Shown here: positions 40,086 through 49,234 of the stretch, one piece after another
How positions within the stretch are numbered: the stretch's first letter is position 1
How the letters are laid out: each line of letters opens with the position of its first letter
Assembly (NCBI RefSeq): GCF_025449215.1
Contig: NZ_CP104900.1
Span: 4,588,001-4,652,000, forward strand
Reading direction: 5' to 3'
From: Shewanella seohaensis
GTDB lineage: Bacteria > Pseudomonadota > Gammaproteobacteria > Enterobacterales > Shewanellaceae
DNA: 64,000 nucleotides
Program-made: the position numbers and the translations under genes
The notes under the pieces: model-generated
Databases searched by the model: none
Seen by the model: only the letters and a program-made list of their open reading frames with translations
What the model was told of the DNA's origin: nothing

Positions 40086-40991
40086 TTAGGCTATCACGGC
40101 GCGATTCGATTTACGCGCTAATACCATCTTCTCAATATATTCCACGATAGGCTCAGTCACCGAAATCCCCGTGGTCTGCTCAATGCCTTCAATACCGGGC
40201 GCCGAGTTCACCTCTAGGATCAAGGGGCCGCGATTCGATCGTAAAATATCAACCCCCGCCACCACTAATCCCATGGCTTTCACTGCGGCAACCGCCATCT
40301 TGCGCTCTTCGGGCGTAATTTTTACTTTCTCGCCGCAGCCGCCTAAGTGCAGGTTAGAGCGAAAATCCCCTTCAGGCCCTTGGCGCTTCATCGAAGCCAC
40401 GACTTTATCGCCGACCACAAAACAGCGAATATCGCTGCCGTTGGACTCCTTAATATATTCCTGCACCATGATATTGGCTTTCAGCCCTAAAAAGGCTTCA
40501 ATCACGCTCTCGGCGGCGGTTTTAGTTTCGGCTAACACCACGCCAATCCCTTGGGTGCCTTCCAACAACTTAATCACTAAAGGGGCACCGCCCACCATGT
40601 TAATCAAGTCTGGAATATCATTGGGTTTATTGGCAAATCCCGTCACTGGCATGCCGATACCTTTGCGGGAAAGCAATTGCAGCGCGCGTAACTTATCCCG
40701 TGAACGTGCGATTGAAATCGAGTCGTTGGCGGCAAACACGCCCATCATTTCAAACTGGCGCACAACGGCACAGCCGTAAAAGGTCACACTGGCGTGGATC
40801 CGCGGAATAATGGCATCGAATCCAGTTAACTCTTGGCCTTGATAATGAATGCTCGGCTTGATGGAGTTGATATTCATGTAGCAATTCAAGGTATTAATAA
40901 CCACGGCTTCATGGCCACGGCTCTCGCAGGCCGCCACTAAACGTCGGGTGGAATACAACTCAGGGAACTGGGATAAGATACCTATTTTCAT
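40086..40991 (-). CDS. rimK: Ribosomal protein S6 glutamate ligase
   Basis: ATP-grasp ligase of 301 residues that adds Glu to the S6 C-terminus; E. coli RimK also makes poly-alpha-glutamate. The start [18 protein letters not shown] and the ATP-grasp segments [15 protein letters not shown] and [14 protein letters not shown] fit. I choose the ATG at 40991; a TTG two codons upstream is also possible. It is often paired with an ATP-dependent zinc protease gene, which is not adjacent here. Confidence 0.93.
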   Translation of the reverse strand: MKIGILSQFPELYSTRRLVAACESRGHEAVVINTLNCYMNINSIKPSIHYQGQELTGFDAIIPRIHASVTFYGCAVVRQFEMMGVFAANDSISIARSRDKLRALQLLSRKGIGMPVTGFANKPNDIPDLINMVGGAPLVIKLLEGTQGIGVVLAETKTAAESVIEAFLGLKANIMVQEYIKESNGSDIRCFVVGDKVVASMKRQGPEGDFRSNLHLGGCGEKVKITPEERKMAVAAVKAMGLVVAGVDILRSNRGPLILEVNSAPGIEGIEQTTGISVTEPIVEYIEKMVLARKSNRAVIA

Positions 40992-41157
40992 TGCCAAATG
41001 ACCAAATTAAATACTGTGATTGAAGCTCTGAGCACACTGCATCAGAAAGGGGCGCAGATATTTGTCTATTGCTGAGTGTAAAGCAAGAAAATATTCCTCA
41101 CCAGACGAAAACCTCGGCACTAGCCAAACGTAAGATAATCTTCACAATTTGGATTCG

Positions 41158-42881
41158 TTATTTAGGAAGTAAGGGAGTGATGTACTTAGCTTCAAATTCA
41201 CTCGCCTCTATGGGGCGTGAGAAAAGGTATCCCTGCAACACATTGCAATGCCTTTCGGTGCAAAACTCGGCTTGCTCCACGGTTTCAATCCCTTCCGCAA
41301 CTGCGGTGACGTTAAAACCATAGGCAAAATTGAGTAATGCGGCGAGTAAACGAGTGTCTTTTTCGTCCTTATCGTAGGAGGCAATAAAGCTCTTATCGAT
41401 TTTTAATACACTGATTGGAAAGAGTTTAATATGTTCTAATGATGAAAAACCTGTGCCAAAGTCATCGAGGGCAAAGCGCACCCCGAGTTGCGCAATTTTA
41501 TCCAGCACCTTGGCATGCTCATGGGGTTCTTCAATCAAGCAGTTTTCAGTGATCTCTAACTCCAGCGCCGTAGGTGCAAGCCCAGTTGCATCTAGGGTTT
41601 TCACAATCTTCTCGTATAAGTCGATATGACCAATTTGCGAGGCGGACAGATTCACCGCCATAGTAAAACTGCGCCCGGTCGGCGCTAAGAGGCTCAACCA
41701 TTGCTGCGCCTGTCGGCACGCCTCAAGCAGGATCCAATCCCCAATCTCCTCCATCAGTCCAATTTCTTCGGCAATGGGGAGGAACTGATCCGGTGAAATC
41801 AATCCATCTTGGGGATGTAACCAACGGATCAGCGCTTCCATACCGATCACTTGGTGGGTTTGGGAGTCGACTTGTGCCTGATAATAGACTTTTAACTGGT
41901 TCTGCCTTAGCGCCATTCTCAGGCTAGACTCGATATGATTGCGATAGCGCACCTCACGATCTAACGCTTCGGAATAAAACTGGATCTGGTTACGGCCCAT
42001 TTTTTCGCGCGATACATGGCAATATCGGCACATTTCATCAGTTCAGAGCTATCGGATGCGGCCTCGTTATAAAAGGCCACCCCAATACTGGCGCCAATCA
42101 TCACGTCGTTATCCCCAAGCTCAAACACTTCTTCAAAGGCCTTGAGCAACCGATTGGCGACTATCATGGGGAAATATTTGTAGTCATTGTCGGTCACCAG
42201 CACCACAAACTCATCCCCTCCTAAGCGGGCAATCACGTCACCATCGCGCAATACCGAACTTAACCTCGACGCCACCTTTACGAGTAAGATATCACCCGTT
42301 TGATGCCCTAAAGTGTCGTTAATCGCTTTAAAATCATCCAGATCGAGCAAGATCACCGCTAAAAAATCGTTGCTGCGTTTCGCCCTCGCGATGGCGCGAT
42401 TGAGGCACAACTCAAATCCATAGCGGTTCATTAATTTTGTGAGCGAATCGTGCTCGGCGAGTTCTTTGAGTTTTTGGTGACTGTTGCGTAACGCCAGAGC
42501 CATAGAAGCCCGTTGCTTAGCGTAACGAATTGAACGGCTTAGAATTCTTGAATTGACTTCATCCTTCAGTAAAAAGTCCTGTGCGCCCAGCTCGATACAG
42601 CGCTGCGCCAGTTTTTCATCTTCGTAGCGACTTAGCATTACCACCACAGTTTGCTCTTGAGTCATAGAGTTAAGCTTGATCAACACTTCTAAGCCGTTAG
42701 CATCGGGCAGCAAATAATCGAGTAAGATACCGTCAAAATGACGCTCTAACGCAAGATTTAAACCATCAAATGCACAGTTAGCCTCAATGACATTAAAGGC
42801 TAATTTCGACTGCCGCAGCGCCCGAATAATGGCAGTTCTATCGACTTCATCATCATCGATCAGTAGTAAATCCATATACAC
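41158..42881 (-). CDS. Receiver-GGDEF-EAL protein, frameshifted
   Basis: Two frames (42881 to 42006, then to 41158) make one 574-residue protein if one base is added to the T6 run at 42000-42005 (A run on the coding strand), restoring AMYRAKKMGRNQIQFYSEAL. Order: receiver (LLDYLLPDANG), GGDEF with an intact RLGGDEFVVLV, then EAL with intact MEALIRW, DDFGTGFSSL and AEGIET. It could both make and break c-di-GMP. It is the third gene of an operon with a sensor kinase and a response regulator, so phosphorylation should set the balance. Confidence 0.9.
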
Positions 42882-42884
42882 ACC

Positions 42885-43319
42885 CTATACGCTTGGAAGC
42901 TCCACTATGCGCCAGTAGCCTTCCAACATATTAAAAATGTTATTAAAACCGTCTTTAATATCCGTTTTCACCATGTAGCCTGCAACGTGATGACTGTACG
43001 CCCTCATTCTGTCCTCATCAGCGCTCGAGGTCGTGAGCATAAAAACCACAGAGGAGGACAACACCGGATTGGAGCGAATATGCTCGAGAAATTCGAACCC
43101 ATTCATGCGGGGCATATTCAGATCGAGCAAAATTAAATAGGAACCTTTAATCGCATCCGAATGAGTCAGAATAGAGAGCGCTTCGAGCCCATCCCTCGCC
43201 CGAAGGAGTGGATTCAGTAAGCGCAGCTGCTTCATCGCCCTCTGTACTGCCATATAATCCACATCGTCATCATCCACTAATAAAATGGTGACTTGTTTAT
43301 AGTCATGACTATTGCTCAT
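42885..43319 (-). CDS. Single-domain response regulator (Rcp1 type)
   Basis: Protein of 144 residues consisting of one receiver: ILLVDDDDVDY pocket and phosphoacceptor Asp in LILLDLNMPRMNG. The long N-terminus and FEFLEHIR region resemble Rcp1-type regulators that serve CHASE or phytochrome kinases. Its start overlaps the stop of the sensor kinase by four bases (ATGA), so it is translationally coupled. It is probably the kinase's direct partner or a phosphate sink. Confidence 0.92.
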   Translation of the reverse strand: MSNSHDYKQVTILLVDDDDVDYMAVQRAMKQLRLLNPLLRARDGLEALSILTHSDAIKGSYLILLDLNMPRMNGFEFLEHIRSNPVLSSSVVFMLTTSSADEDRMRAYSHHVAGYMVKTDIKDGFNNIFNMLEGYWRIVELPSV

Positions 43320-45469
43320 ATCCCCTCCTTGTTGACTATGTGCATTGGCCAGCTAAACCGGAAACAACATCCTCGCCCTTCTGAGTCTAGTTGAATTTTT
43401 CCGCCAAGACTTTCTACTGTCTTTTTAACTAATGACAGGCCTAAACCACTGCCTTCAACTTCATCTCTTGGTCTAAGGGTCTGGAACATTTGAAACACCT
43501 TTCCATGGAAACTACTGGCAATCCCAGGACCATCATCAATCACGCTAAACCAATAATGATGATCCGAGGTTTCACATATCACTTTGATGACACCTTCACC
43601 TTTATCATGGTGTTTAATCGCGTTGCTGATTAAGTTGCGGATCACCAGTTCTAACAAGGTTTTCACTGTCTTAAGCGTTGGGAAATTCCCTTCAAGCACT
43701 AAACTGAATCCCTGTGGCGGGGCCACTAAGGCAAACATATCTTCCACAAGCAGCCGAGTGTCGACTTCAACAATCTCGGTATCGACTCGACCAATACGCG
43801 AAAACATCAGTAATCCGTCGAGTAGCAACACCATCCGCTGAATACGGCTTTGGATTAAACCTAAATATTTTTGAACATTTTCGTCGGTGTTCTCGGACAG
43901 ATCTTCACTGAGCCAGTTAGTTAATTGCTCTATGCCGCGCAGTGGTGACTTCAAATCATGGGAGGCAATGTAGGCAAACTGGTCAAGTTCCTTATTGATA
44001 CGCTCAAGCTCCTTAGTATGTTCAATGCGCTGCGCTTCTATACGCTTACGCTCCGACACATTGTTTATCGTCGCCAATATCGACACGCCATTACTGAAGT
44101 GAATTGGTGTTAGCCCGACTTCAATCGCCAGCCGCGTCCCATCCTTACAGCATCCGAACAAGTCATCCCGCAGCGACATGTTTTTCGCGATCGGTTGGGC
44201 AAGATAAGCACCCATATGCTGTTGATGTATCTCCCTCACCCCTTCGGGCAGTAACATATTGATTGAACGACCGAGTAACTCATCACGCGCATATCCAAAT
44301 AGGCGTTCGGCATGGGTGTTCACTAAGGTAATGACGCCACTTCTATCCACCATAAAAAGCGCACTAGGTGAAGCTTCAATCACGAGGCGGAAGCGTTTTT
44401 CATTGGCAATTAACTCTGCCGTTAATCGTGACTCTTCATAGCGATTTCGCGCCATCGTCAGCACTGAGTAAAACAAGGCTAAGATAAACGCACTCCCAAT
44501 CACCTGTAGCCACACACTCTGGGTTTGTTCCGCACTTGAGATAAAGCGTGACTCAGAGGACACATCTAAACGCCAAACTTGGCCTTCCATGGTTTCTAGC
44601 TGGGATTGATAAAACACATCATTTGTAGAAGGCAAGGCTTTATGACTGCTAAACATCAGGCTCTCGTTATTGGCCTCCATGCCATCGTAAATCGCCAGTT
44701 TTAATCCCGAGAAACGTTTTCCCATAATGCCTTGCATCAGATCATTCATACGAAATGGGGCGTACACCACGCCGATGGCCTGCTGCTTACGCTCTTCCTC
44801 CGTCATCGGCTGACCACGGTATAAAGGGACATACATTAAAATGCCGGCCTGTGCATCATCCGGGGTTTCTTGCACTAAGGTGACCTTACCCGATGCGGTG
44901 GGAAGCCCTGTGGCAATGGCATGTAAGATGGCCGTTTTGCGGGTAGGCTCTGAGCACATGTCAAAACCAAATGCCCGTTGGTTGCGCCAGTCAAATGGCT
45001 CTAGATATTTGATGGCGCAGTAGAACTCCCGCTCACCAGCGGGAGTGACTCGATAATCGCTAAAACCTTCCTGTTGCACCTCTTGCGTAAAGGAATCTAA
45101 GTTGGCTGGAGTTAAGAGCTGCGCGAAGCCTAAACCTTGAATCCCTGGGTAATACTCGGATAAGCGCGCATTAGAAACATAGAGTTGCCATTCATGGCGC
45201 GTCACCCCATCAGAAGCCAGAAATAATCCAACTCCGCCGCGTAATACTTGCTCATAGGCGGTCATGCGACCGCTGACGGCAGCAATAAGATCTTGAACAT
45301 TATTGTTAAAACGCTCTTCACCCCGGTCTCGTAAATATTCTTCGAGGACATACCAGGATATCCCCATAAAAAAAACGGCGGCGAGTAACATCAACCAACT
45401 GGAACTGATTACGCTGGCATAAACATTTTTTGAGGGGCTGAAAGAATCGGGGAAACTATCCATGTCCAT
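43316..45469 (-). CDS. CHASE-PAS sensor histidine kinase
   Basis: Protein of 717 residues: membrane helix (about 20-42), periplasmic CHASE domain (about 85-290; YPGIQGLGFAQLL, DWRNQRAFGFDM), second helix (about 320-340), PAS (about 365-480), HisKA with the His in ASHDLKSPLRG, and HATPase (LVIRNLISNAIKHH, GSGLGLSLVKK). CHASE domains in other systems bind small extracellular ligands such as cytokinin-like compounds; the ligand here is unknown. First gene of the three-gene operon. Confidence 0.92.
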   Translation of the reverse strand: MDMDSFPDSFSPSKNVYASVISSSWLMLLAAVFFMGISWYVLEEYLRDRGEERFNNNVQDLIAAVSGRMTAYEQVLRGGVGLFLASDGVTRHEWQLYVSNARLSEYYPGIQGLGFAQLLTPANLDSFTQEVQQEGFSDYRVTPAGEREFYCAIKYLEPFDWRNQRAFGFDMCSEPTRKTAILHAIATGLPTASGKVTLVQETPDDAQAGILMYVPLYRGQPMTEEERKQQAIGVVYAPFRMNDLMQGIMGKRFSGLKLAIYDGMEANNESLMFSSHKALPSTNDVFYQSQLETMEGQVWRLDVSSESRFISSAEQTQSVWLQVIGSAFILALFYSVLTMARNRYEESRLTAELIANEKRFRLVIEASPSALFMVDRSGVITLVNTHAERLFGYARDELLGRSINMLLPEGVREIHQQHMGAYLAQPIAKNMSLRDDLFGCCKDGTRLAIEVGLTPIHFSNGVSILATINNVSERKRIEAQRIEHTKELERINKELDQFAYIASHDLKSPLRGIEQLTNWLSEDLSENTDENVQKYLGLIQSRIQRMVLLLDGLLMFSRIGRVDTEIVEVDTRLLVEDMFALVAPPQGFSLVLEGNFPTLKTVKTLLELVIRNLISNAIKHHDKGEGVIKVICETSDHHYWFSVIDDGPGIASSFHGKVFQMFQTLRPRDEVEGSGLGLSLVKKTVESLGGKIQLDSEGRGCCFRFSWPMHIVNKEGI

Positions 45470-45783
45470 ACACGCTAAATCCCTAGCACCAAGTTGATGA
45501 TAATGACTTCTCCAAGTGTTGTTGGTGTTTTAGGCAAATTCAAGTCAATCCGACTATTTAAGTAGGAATTAACTTAGAAAATAAAAATAATGAGTTATGC
45601 GCTTAATCACAAAATTCAGCACTCGCTGAAATAGCCCAAAATAGCGCGATAATATGACAAGCCTACGACGTCGCGTTTCGGCACCACGGGAAGAAAATTT
45701 TACGTTGACTCGCAAAATTTTTTGCTTTTCTGCCACACTCTTTTTAGATAGAAAGGCGTTAGGAACAACATGAGGAATTCGTT
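45470..45783. other. Divergent intergenic region
   Basis: 314 bases between the CHASE kinase and a small gene. It contains TTGACT near 45704 as a possible -35. No RNA gene or known operator recognised. Confidence 0.4.
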
Positions 45784-45960
45784 ATGGCTCATATTACTGA
45801 AGTCGTGCCCAACGATACTGAAATTGAGGCAATGACCACCCCTAGAAACAGCAAAGCAGCCGAGGCAATGCAACATAAGCGCGAAATTAAGAAGCGCTTA
45901 GAAGATTACCTTGAACGCGCCGAGTTAAGACGTGCATTAGGAGATGACGACTTTTTCTAA
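45784..45960 (+). CDS. PA3496-family small putative envelope integrity protein
   Basis: Protein of 58 residues, MAHITEVVPNDTEIEAMTTP then a basic helix (KREIKKRLEDYLERAELRRA) and an acidic end GDDDFF. Length and the RR..LEDYLERAELRR pattern match the short PA3496 family found in Pseudomonas and Shewanella. The start has AGGA eight bases upstream. Cytoplasmic; the role in envelope stability is inferred from the family name only. Confidence 0.75.
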   Translation: MAHITEVVPNDTEIEAMTTPRNSKAAEAMQHKREIKKRLEDYLERAELRRALGDDDFF

Positions 45961-46017
45961 GCTGCCCGTTCCCTTAAGGCGTTAGGTGACTCAAACCCGA
46001 CGTTTTTCTAAAAGCCT

Positions 46018-46041
46018 CACCCAGCTCCTTGGGGCTGGGTG
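46018..46041. terminator. Possible terminator hairpin
   Basis: CACCCAGC/GCTGGGTG hairpin between convergent genes; it lacks a clear T tract. Confidence 0.45.
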
Positions 46042-46064
46042 TACAATTTACTATTCTTTTGATG

Positions 46065-47027
46065 CTACTTTTTGCCACTCTTATAAGCCTGAGTTTTGAT
46101 CAGCAGCCATTCTGCTTTTGCCCCGAGATACACATAAGCCCCTAACCCGACTAATAAGCCTACCACGGCCAGCATCATCCAAATCGCCGGCTCGATATAT
46201 TGTTTCTCGCCCAGTGATGCCTTAAACATGGTCAATAAAGACTCAATCGAAATGGCGATCAAAATCGTTGAAACAAAGCGAGTGATGGTTCGGCGGGTGG
46301 AGCTGTGGCGAAAAATATCCTTATGCATTAACACTTCTTCCTCGAGAATGGTTTTACCAAGGTCAAAGATCGCTAACGCTAGAGTCATAAAGATAATGAT
46401 CCCAAAGGGTTGCAATGGATCTTGCCCGACATGATCCACCACAAATAACCCATAAATATCCCTAAGCGCTGTCCAAAGTAGCACCATCACCAGCACAAAA
46501 AGCCCTGCGACTATCAAGCCATATACGGCTTTAAAGGCTGGCGTTACTCGCCGACGAGCACTGTCGCCCATCATAAACTCAATCATTCGCGTCAAATCCA
46601 CATCGACGACCAGATAACCCAGCTTTTGCTCCTGCTGCACAATGGCTAAGGAGGCTGATAAACATAAGTTCCCGCTGGCATTGGATAGATAAGGGCGAGT
46701 GATATTGACGCCATCGGACTCATCCCGATTAGTAAAATAGGGCCGCTGACTGCGGTCGCGATTACCGCCAAGGGGCACTAACTTGATCTGCTGATCGACC
46801 ACTGTGATATTTTGGCTTATTTGCACTCCTTGGGTATCGAGCAAATACATCAGCTCGACAAAGGGGTAACTGCCCACAATGCCTTTCATGGCCTTGATAT
46901 CGACTTTAGGTTGGTGAAATAAGTCCGCATCGGCAATCCCCGTTAAAATGGACTCCATCAGCTCATGCACTGTGGCCTCGTATTCGTGATAACGCTCAAT
47001 CACACTCAAATAGCTCATTGCAGCCAT
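46065..47027 (-). CDS. PDC-sensor membrane protein without output domain
   Basis: Protein of 320 residues. A PDC/Cache-like sensor (about 5-165; VELMYLLDTQGVQIS, RPYFTNRDESDGVNITRPYLS) is followed by four membrane helices (about 175-310). No kinase, GGDEF or methyl-accepting domain follows, so it may act through a membrane partner. The start is the first ATG, with GGGAGAG four bases upstream. No partner is adjacent. Confidence 0.8.
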   Translation of the reverse strand: MAAMSYLSVIERYHEYEATVHELMESILTGIADADLFHQPKVDIKAMKGIVGSYPFVELMYLLDTQGVQISQNITVVDQQIKLVPLGGNRDRSQRPYFTNRDESDGVNITRPYLSNASGNLCLSASLAIVQQEQKLGYLVVDVDLTRMIEFMMGDSARRRVTPAFKAVYGLIVAGLFVLVMVLLWTALRDIYGLFVVDHVGQDPLQPFGIIIFMTLALAIFDLGKTILEEEVLMHKDIFRHSSTRRTITRFVSTILIAISIESLLTMFKASLGEKQYIEPAIWMMLAVVGLLVGLGAYVYLGAKAEWLLIKTQAYKSGKK

Positions 47028-47307
47028 AACTCTCTCCCATCGACGTTATCCCATTGCTCAAACACCCAAAGCAGCTTTGATGCCAGATAAATAAGTTAAT
47101 GTTTAACAGTGGGTTATGAGATTAAGTTAACGCTGTCTCGCGCTAAAATAAGCCGCGTTGCACCAAAATGATTCATTAAATCGATAGTGTTCAAGGTATT
47201 TAATCGACAATATTCAATTGCTTGGGGGAAGAAACCTATAAATACAGCGGCTTTACCGCTATGATTAAGCTAATTTTTATCGTCCAAGTAGCAACAGGAT
47301 TACGGGA

Positions 47308-48663
47308 ATGTCAGAGTCGTTAGCCCAGTATCAAGAAGATTTACGCCGCCTTTCCGATGAGCTTATCCGCATCCAAACGCCGATTAAAATTTTAGATGCC
47401 ATCAAATGGCCACGGGAAATGGAAGAGCGCTTTCTCTCCAGTAAAGGCACGGTTCTGCCAGCGATTAGCCAAGATTTTTATCAAAAAATTGCCTTGCCCT
47501 TCGATCCCGTTAAAACCCAAGCCGAACTGCTTGCCTTAAAACAAGAAATCCACCGCCGTTTAGGTAAAAAAGACAAGCTGGGTAAGATCTTAGTTGCTAA
47601 CGTCGACCAATATCGCTTAGTGGTCGATATGCTGGGTCATCGAGGAACCCCTGTCTTTGGTCAGCTGAGCCAAGAACTCTACGGCAGCGCCAGCCATAGA
47701 TTACATGGCGATCGCCACACCCTGCGCCAATTAGGCGATAAGCTCAGTTATATTTTCTCATTGCCCGCTGCGCGGCATATGAATAAGCATCACCCTAAAA
47801 TCATCAGTGCGCCCGAAGCCGTGAATGTACTGAGCCAGCGATTGGAAAAATACTTCCACAGTGATGATATGCGGGTGCGGTTGAGTGACGGGATTGTGTC
47901 TGACGCCGCTGTGGGTGGCGATACGGTCAAACTCAACAGCAAAGCCATGTTCAGCGAGTCAGATCTCAATGTGTACGAAGTTCATGAAGGTTGGGTGCAT
48001 GTAGGCACCACCCTCAATGGTCGGGCTCAACCCCATGCGACTTGGCTCAGCGTCGGTTCTCCCCGCGTAGCCGCCACCCAAGAAGGGCTTGCCGTCTTAC
48101 TCGAAATGCTCACCCTAAGCTCAAACCCAGGCCGCGCCCGCCGCATTAGCGACCGTGTCGCTGCGGTAGATATGGCGGAAAATGGGGCAAACTTTATTGA
48201 AGTATTTAACTATTTTAGAGAGTTAAATCTTAGTGCCAAGGACAGTTATCGAGTCACACAAAGGGTGTTTCGTGGCGGCATGGTCGAAGGCGGCAGCTTT
48301 TTTACCAAAGATATTTCCTATGTGCGTGGTTATGTCGAAAACATAAACTTTATCCGCAGCGCCATCACATCGGGTTTACCCGAACTGATCCCTATGCTGT
48401 TTTTAGGCAAACTCGCCATTGAGGACATCCCGGTGCTCTATCAAGCTTGCCAAGAAGGAATTCTGACGCCGCCTAAGTATTTGCCGCCGATGTTCGACAA
48501 CTTCAGCGGCTTGTATGCTTGGTTTGGTTTCGCCTCAGGATTAGCAGGAATCGATCTGAAAGGAGTGCAACGTCACTTCACCCGCTTATTTAAAGACGTG
48601 CCCAGTATCGACCCAAGCCTCGAGTTACTCGACGACACTGAATTTGATAATAACTCTGACTAA
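47308..48663 (+). CDS. QEGLA-motif DUF1704 protein
   Basis: Protein of 451 residues of the TIGR02421 family, whose members carry a conserved QEGLA motif, here ATQEGLAVLLEML. Members were linked to flavohemoglobin expression, and the fold is suggested to be a zinc-dependent enzyme, with a possible HEGWVH metal site here. The role is unsettled. Single gene with a very strong terminator. The start has AGGATTACGGG upstream. Confidence 0.87.
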   Translation: MSESLAQYQEDLRRLSDELIRIQTPIKILDAIKWPREMEERFLSSKGTVLPAISQDFYQKIALPFDPVKTQAELLALKQEIHRRLGKKDKLGKILVANVDQYRLVVDMLGHRGTPVFGQLSQELYGSASHRLHGDRHTLRQLGDKLSYIFSLPAARHMNKHHPKIISAPEAVNVLSQRLEKYFHSDDMRVRLSDGIVSDAAVGGDTVKLNSKAMFSESDLNVYEVHEGWVHVGTTLNGRAQPHATWLSVGSPRVAATQEGLAVLLEMLTLSSNPGRARRISDRVAAVDMAENGANFIEVFNYFRELNLSAKDSYRVTQRVFRGGMVEGGSFFTKDISYVRGYVENINFIRSAITSGLPELIPMLFLGKLAIEDIPVLYQACQEGILTPPKYLPPMFDNFSGLYAWFGFASGLAGIDLKGVQRHFTRLFKDVPSIDPSLELLDDTEFDNNSD

Positions 48664-48670
48664 ACCCCCA

Positions 48671-48713
48671 TTAACATTGAAGGCTCACAAACAATGTGAG
48701 CCTTCAATGTTAA
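48671..48713. terminator. Strong terminator hairpin
   Basis: A perfect 18-bp inverted repeat TTAACATTGAAGGCTCAC/GTGAGCCTTCAATGTTAA with a 7-base loop, seven bases after the QEGLA stop; a T5 run lies a little further on. Convergent with the rcsF-like gene. Confidence 0.85.
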
Positions 48714-48730
48714 GACAGAGTTTTTAAGGT

Positions 48731-49102
48731 TTAGTTTTCGATTTCGAATCCTTCACCATTGCACTCTAAATACTGCTGGCAAGCAGGATAGATCCCCTTG
48801 CCACACTCGTAGAAAATAATCGCATTACCACCTAATTTCTGTACTTGAAGCTTTAAATCCTTTTTCAAATCATCAATATCAACTTTTACCGTTGGGTCGA
48901 TCTCACTTTTACAATAGGTTGCAGACACTTCACCCAATCCTACGTATTTATGTCGCGATAACTCCGCCATTGTGTACACTTCCACAGTGCCTGCAATCGC
49001 ATTATTTAACGCCACGGATCCGACATTGGTTCTAAACGTTGCCCCGCTACATCCGGCAAGTAAAAGAATACATACGAGCAAATAGCTTTTTCGAATTATC
49101 AT
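48731..49102 (-). CDS. rcsF: RcsF-like outer-membrane lipoprotein
   Basis: Lipoprotein of 123 residues from the ATG at 49102 (MIIRKSYLLVCILLLAGC18); the frame is open upstream to 49216. The C-terminal domain aligns with E. coli RcsF: VEVYTMAELSRHKYVGLGEVS matches VRIYTNAEELVGKPFRDLGEVS, and four Cys (64, 100, 108, 114) match RcsF disulfide pairs. RcsF senses outer-membrane stress and signals to IgaA and the Rcs relay in enterics. No rcs genes are nearby, and I cannot say whether a relay exists in this organism. Confidence 0.82.
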   Translation of the reverse strand: MIIRKSYLLVCILLLAGCSGATFRTNVGSVALNNAIAGTVEVYTMAELSRHKYVGLGEVSATYCKSEIDPTVKVDIDDLKKDLKLQVQKLGGNAIIFYECGKGIYPACQQYLECNGEGFEIEN

Positions 49103-49234
49103 TATTTCAATCCATTGAGCCTGTCTATCATAGCGAGATACAGTTGCTATAAGTAAAGAGCTTAAAGGTGTAAACCAAGCATGCTTCAATGTCAATAATG
49201 CAGCAAAATTAACCAATTAATAACATCATCTTGT

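Noticed and set aside
42000..42005. Programmed -1 ribosomal frameshifting at A-rich runs (GGDEF-EAL, and phoH at 10764-10768)
   Set aside because: A -1 slip would restore frame here, but the other seven breaks lie in C, G or short T runs that are not slippery heptamers, so one technical cause explains all better.
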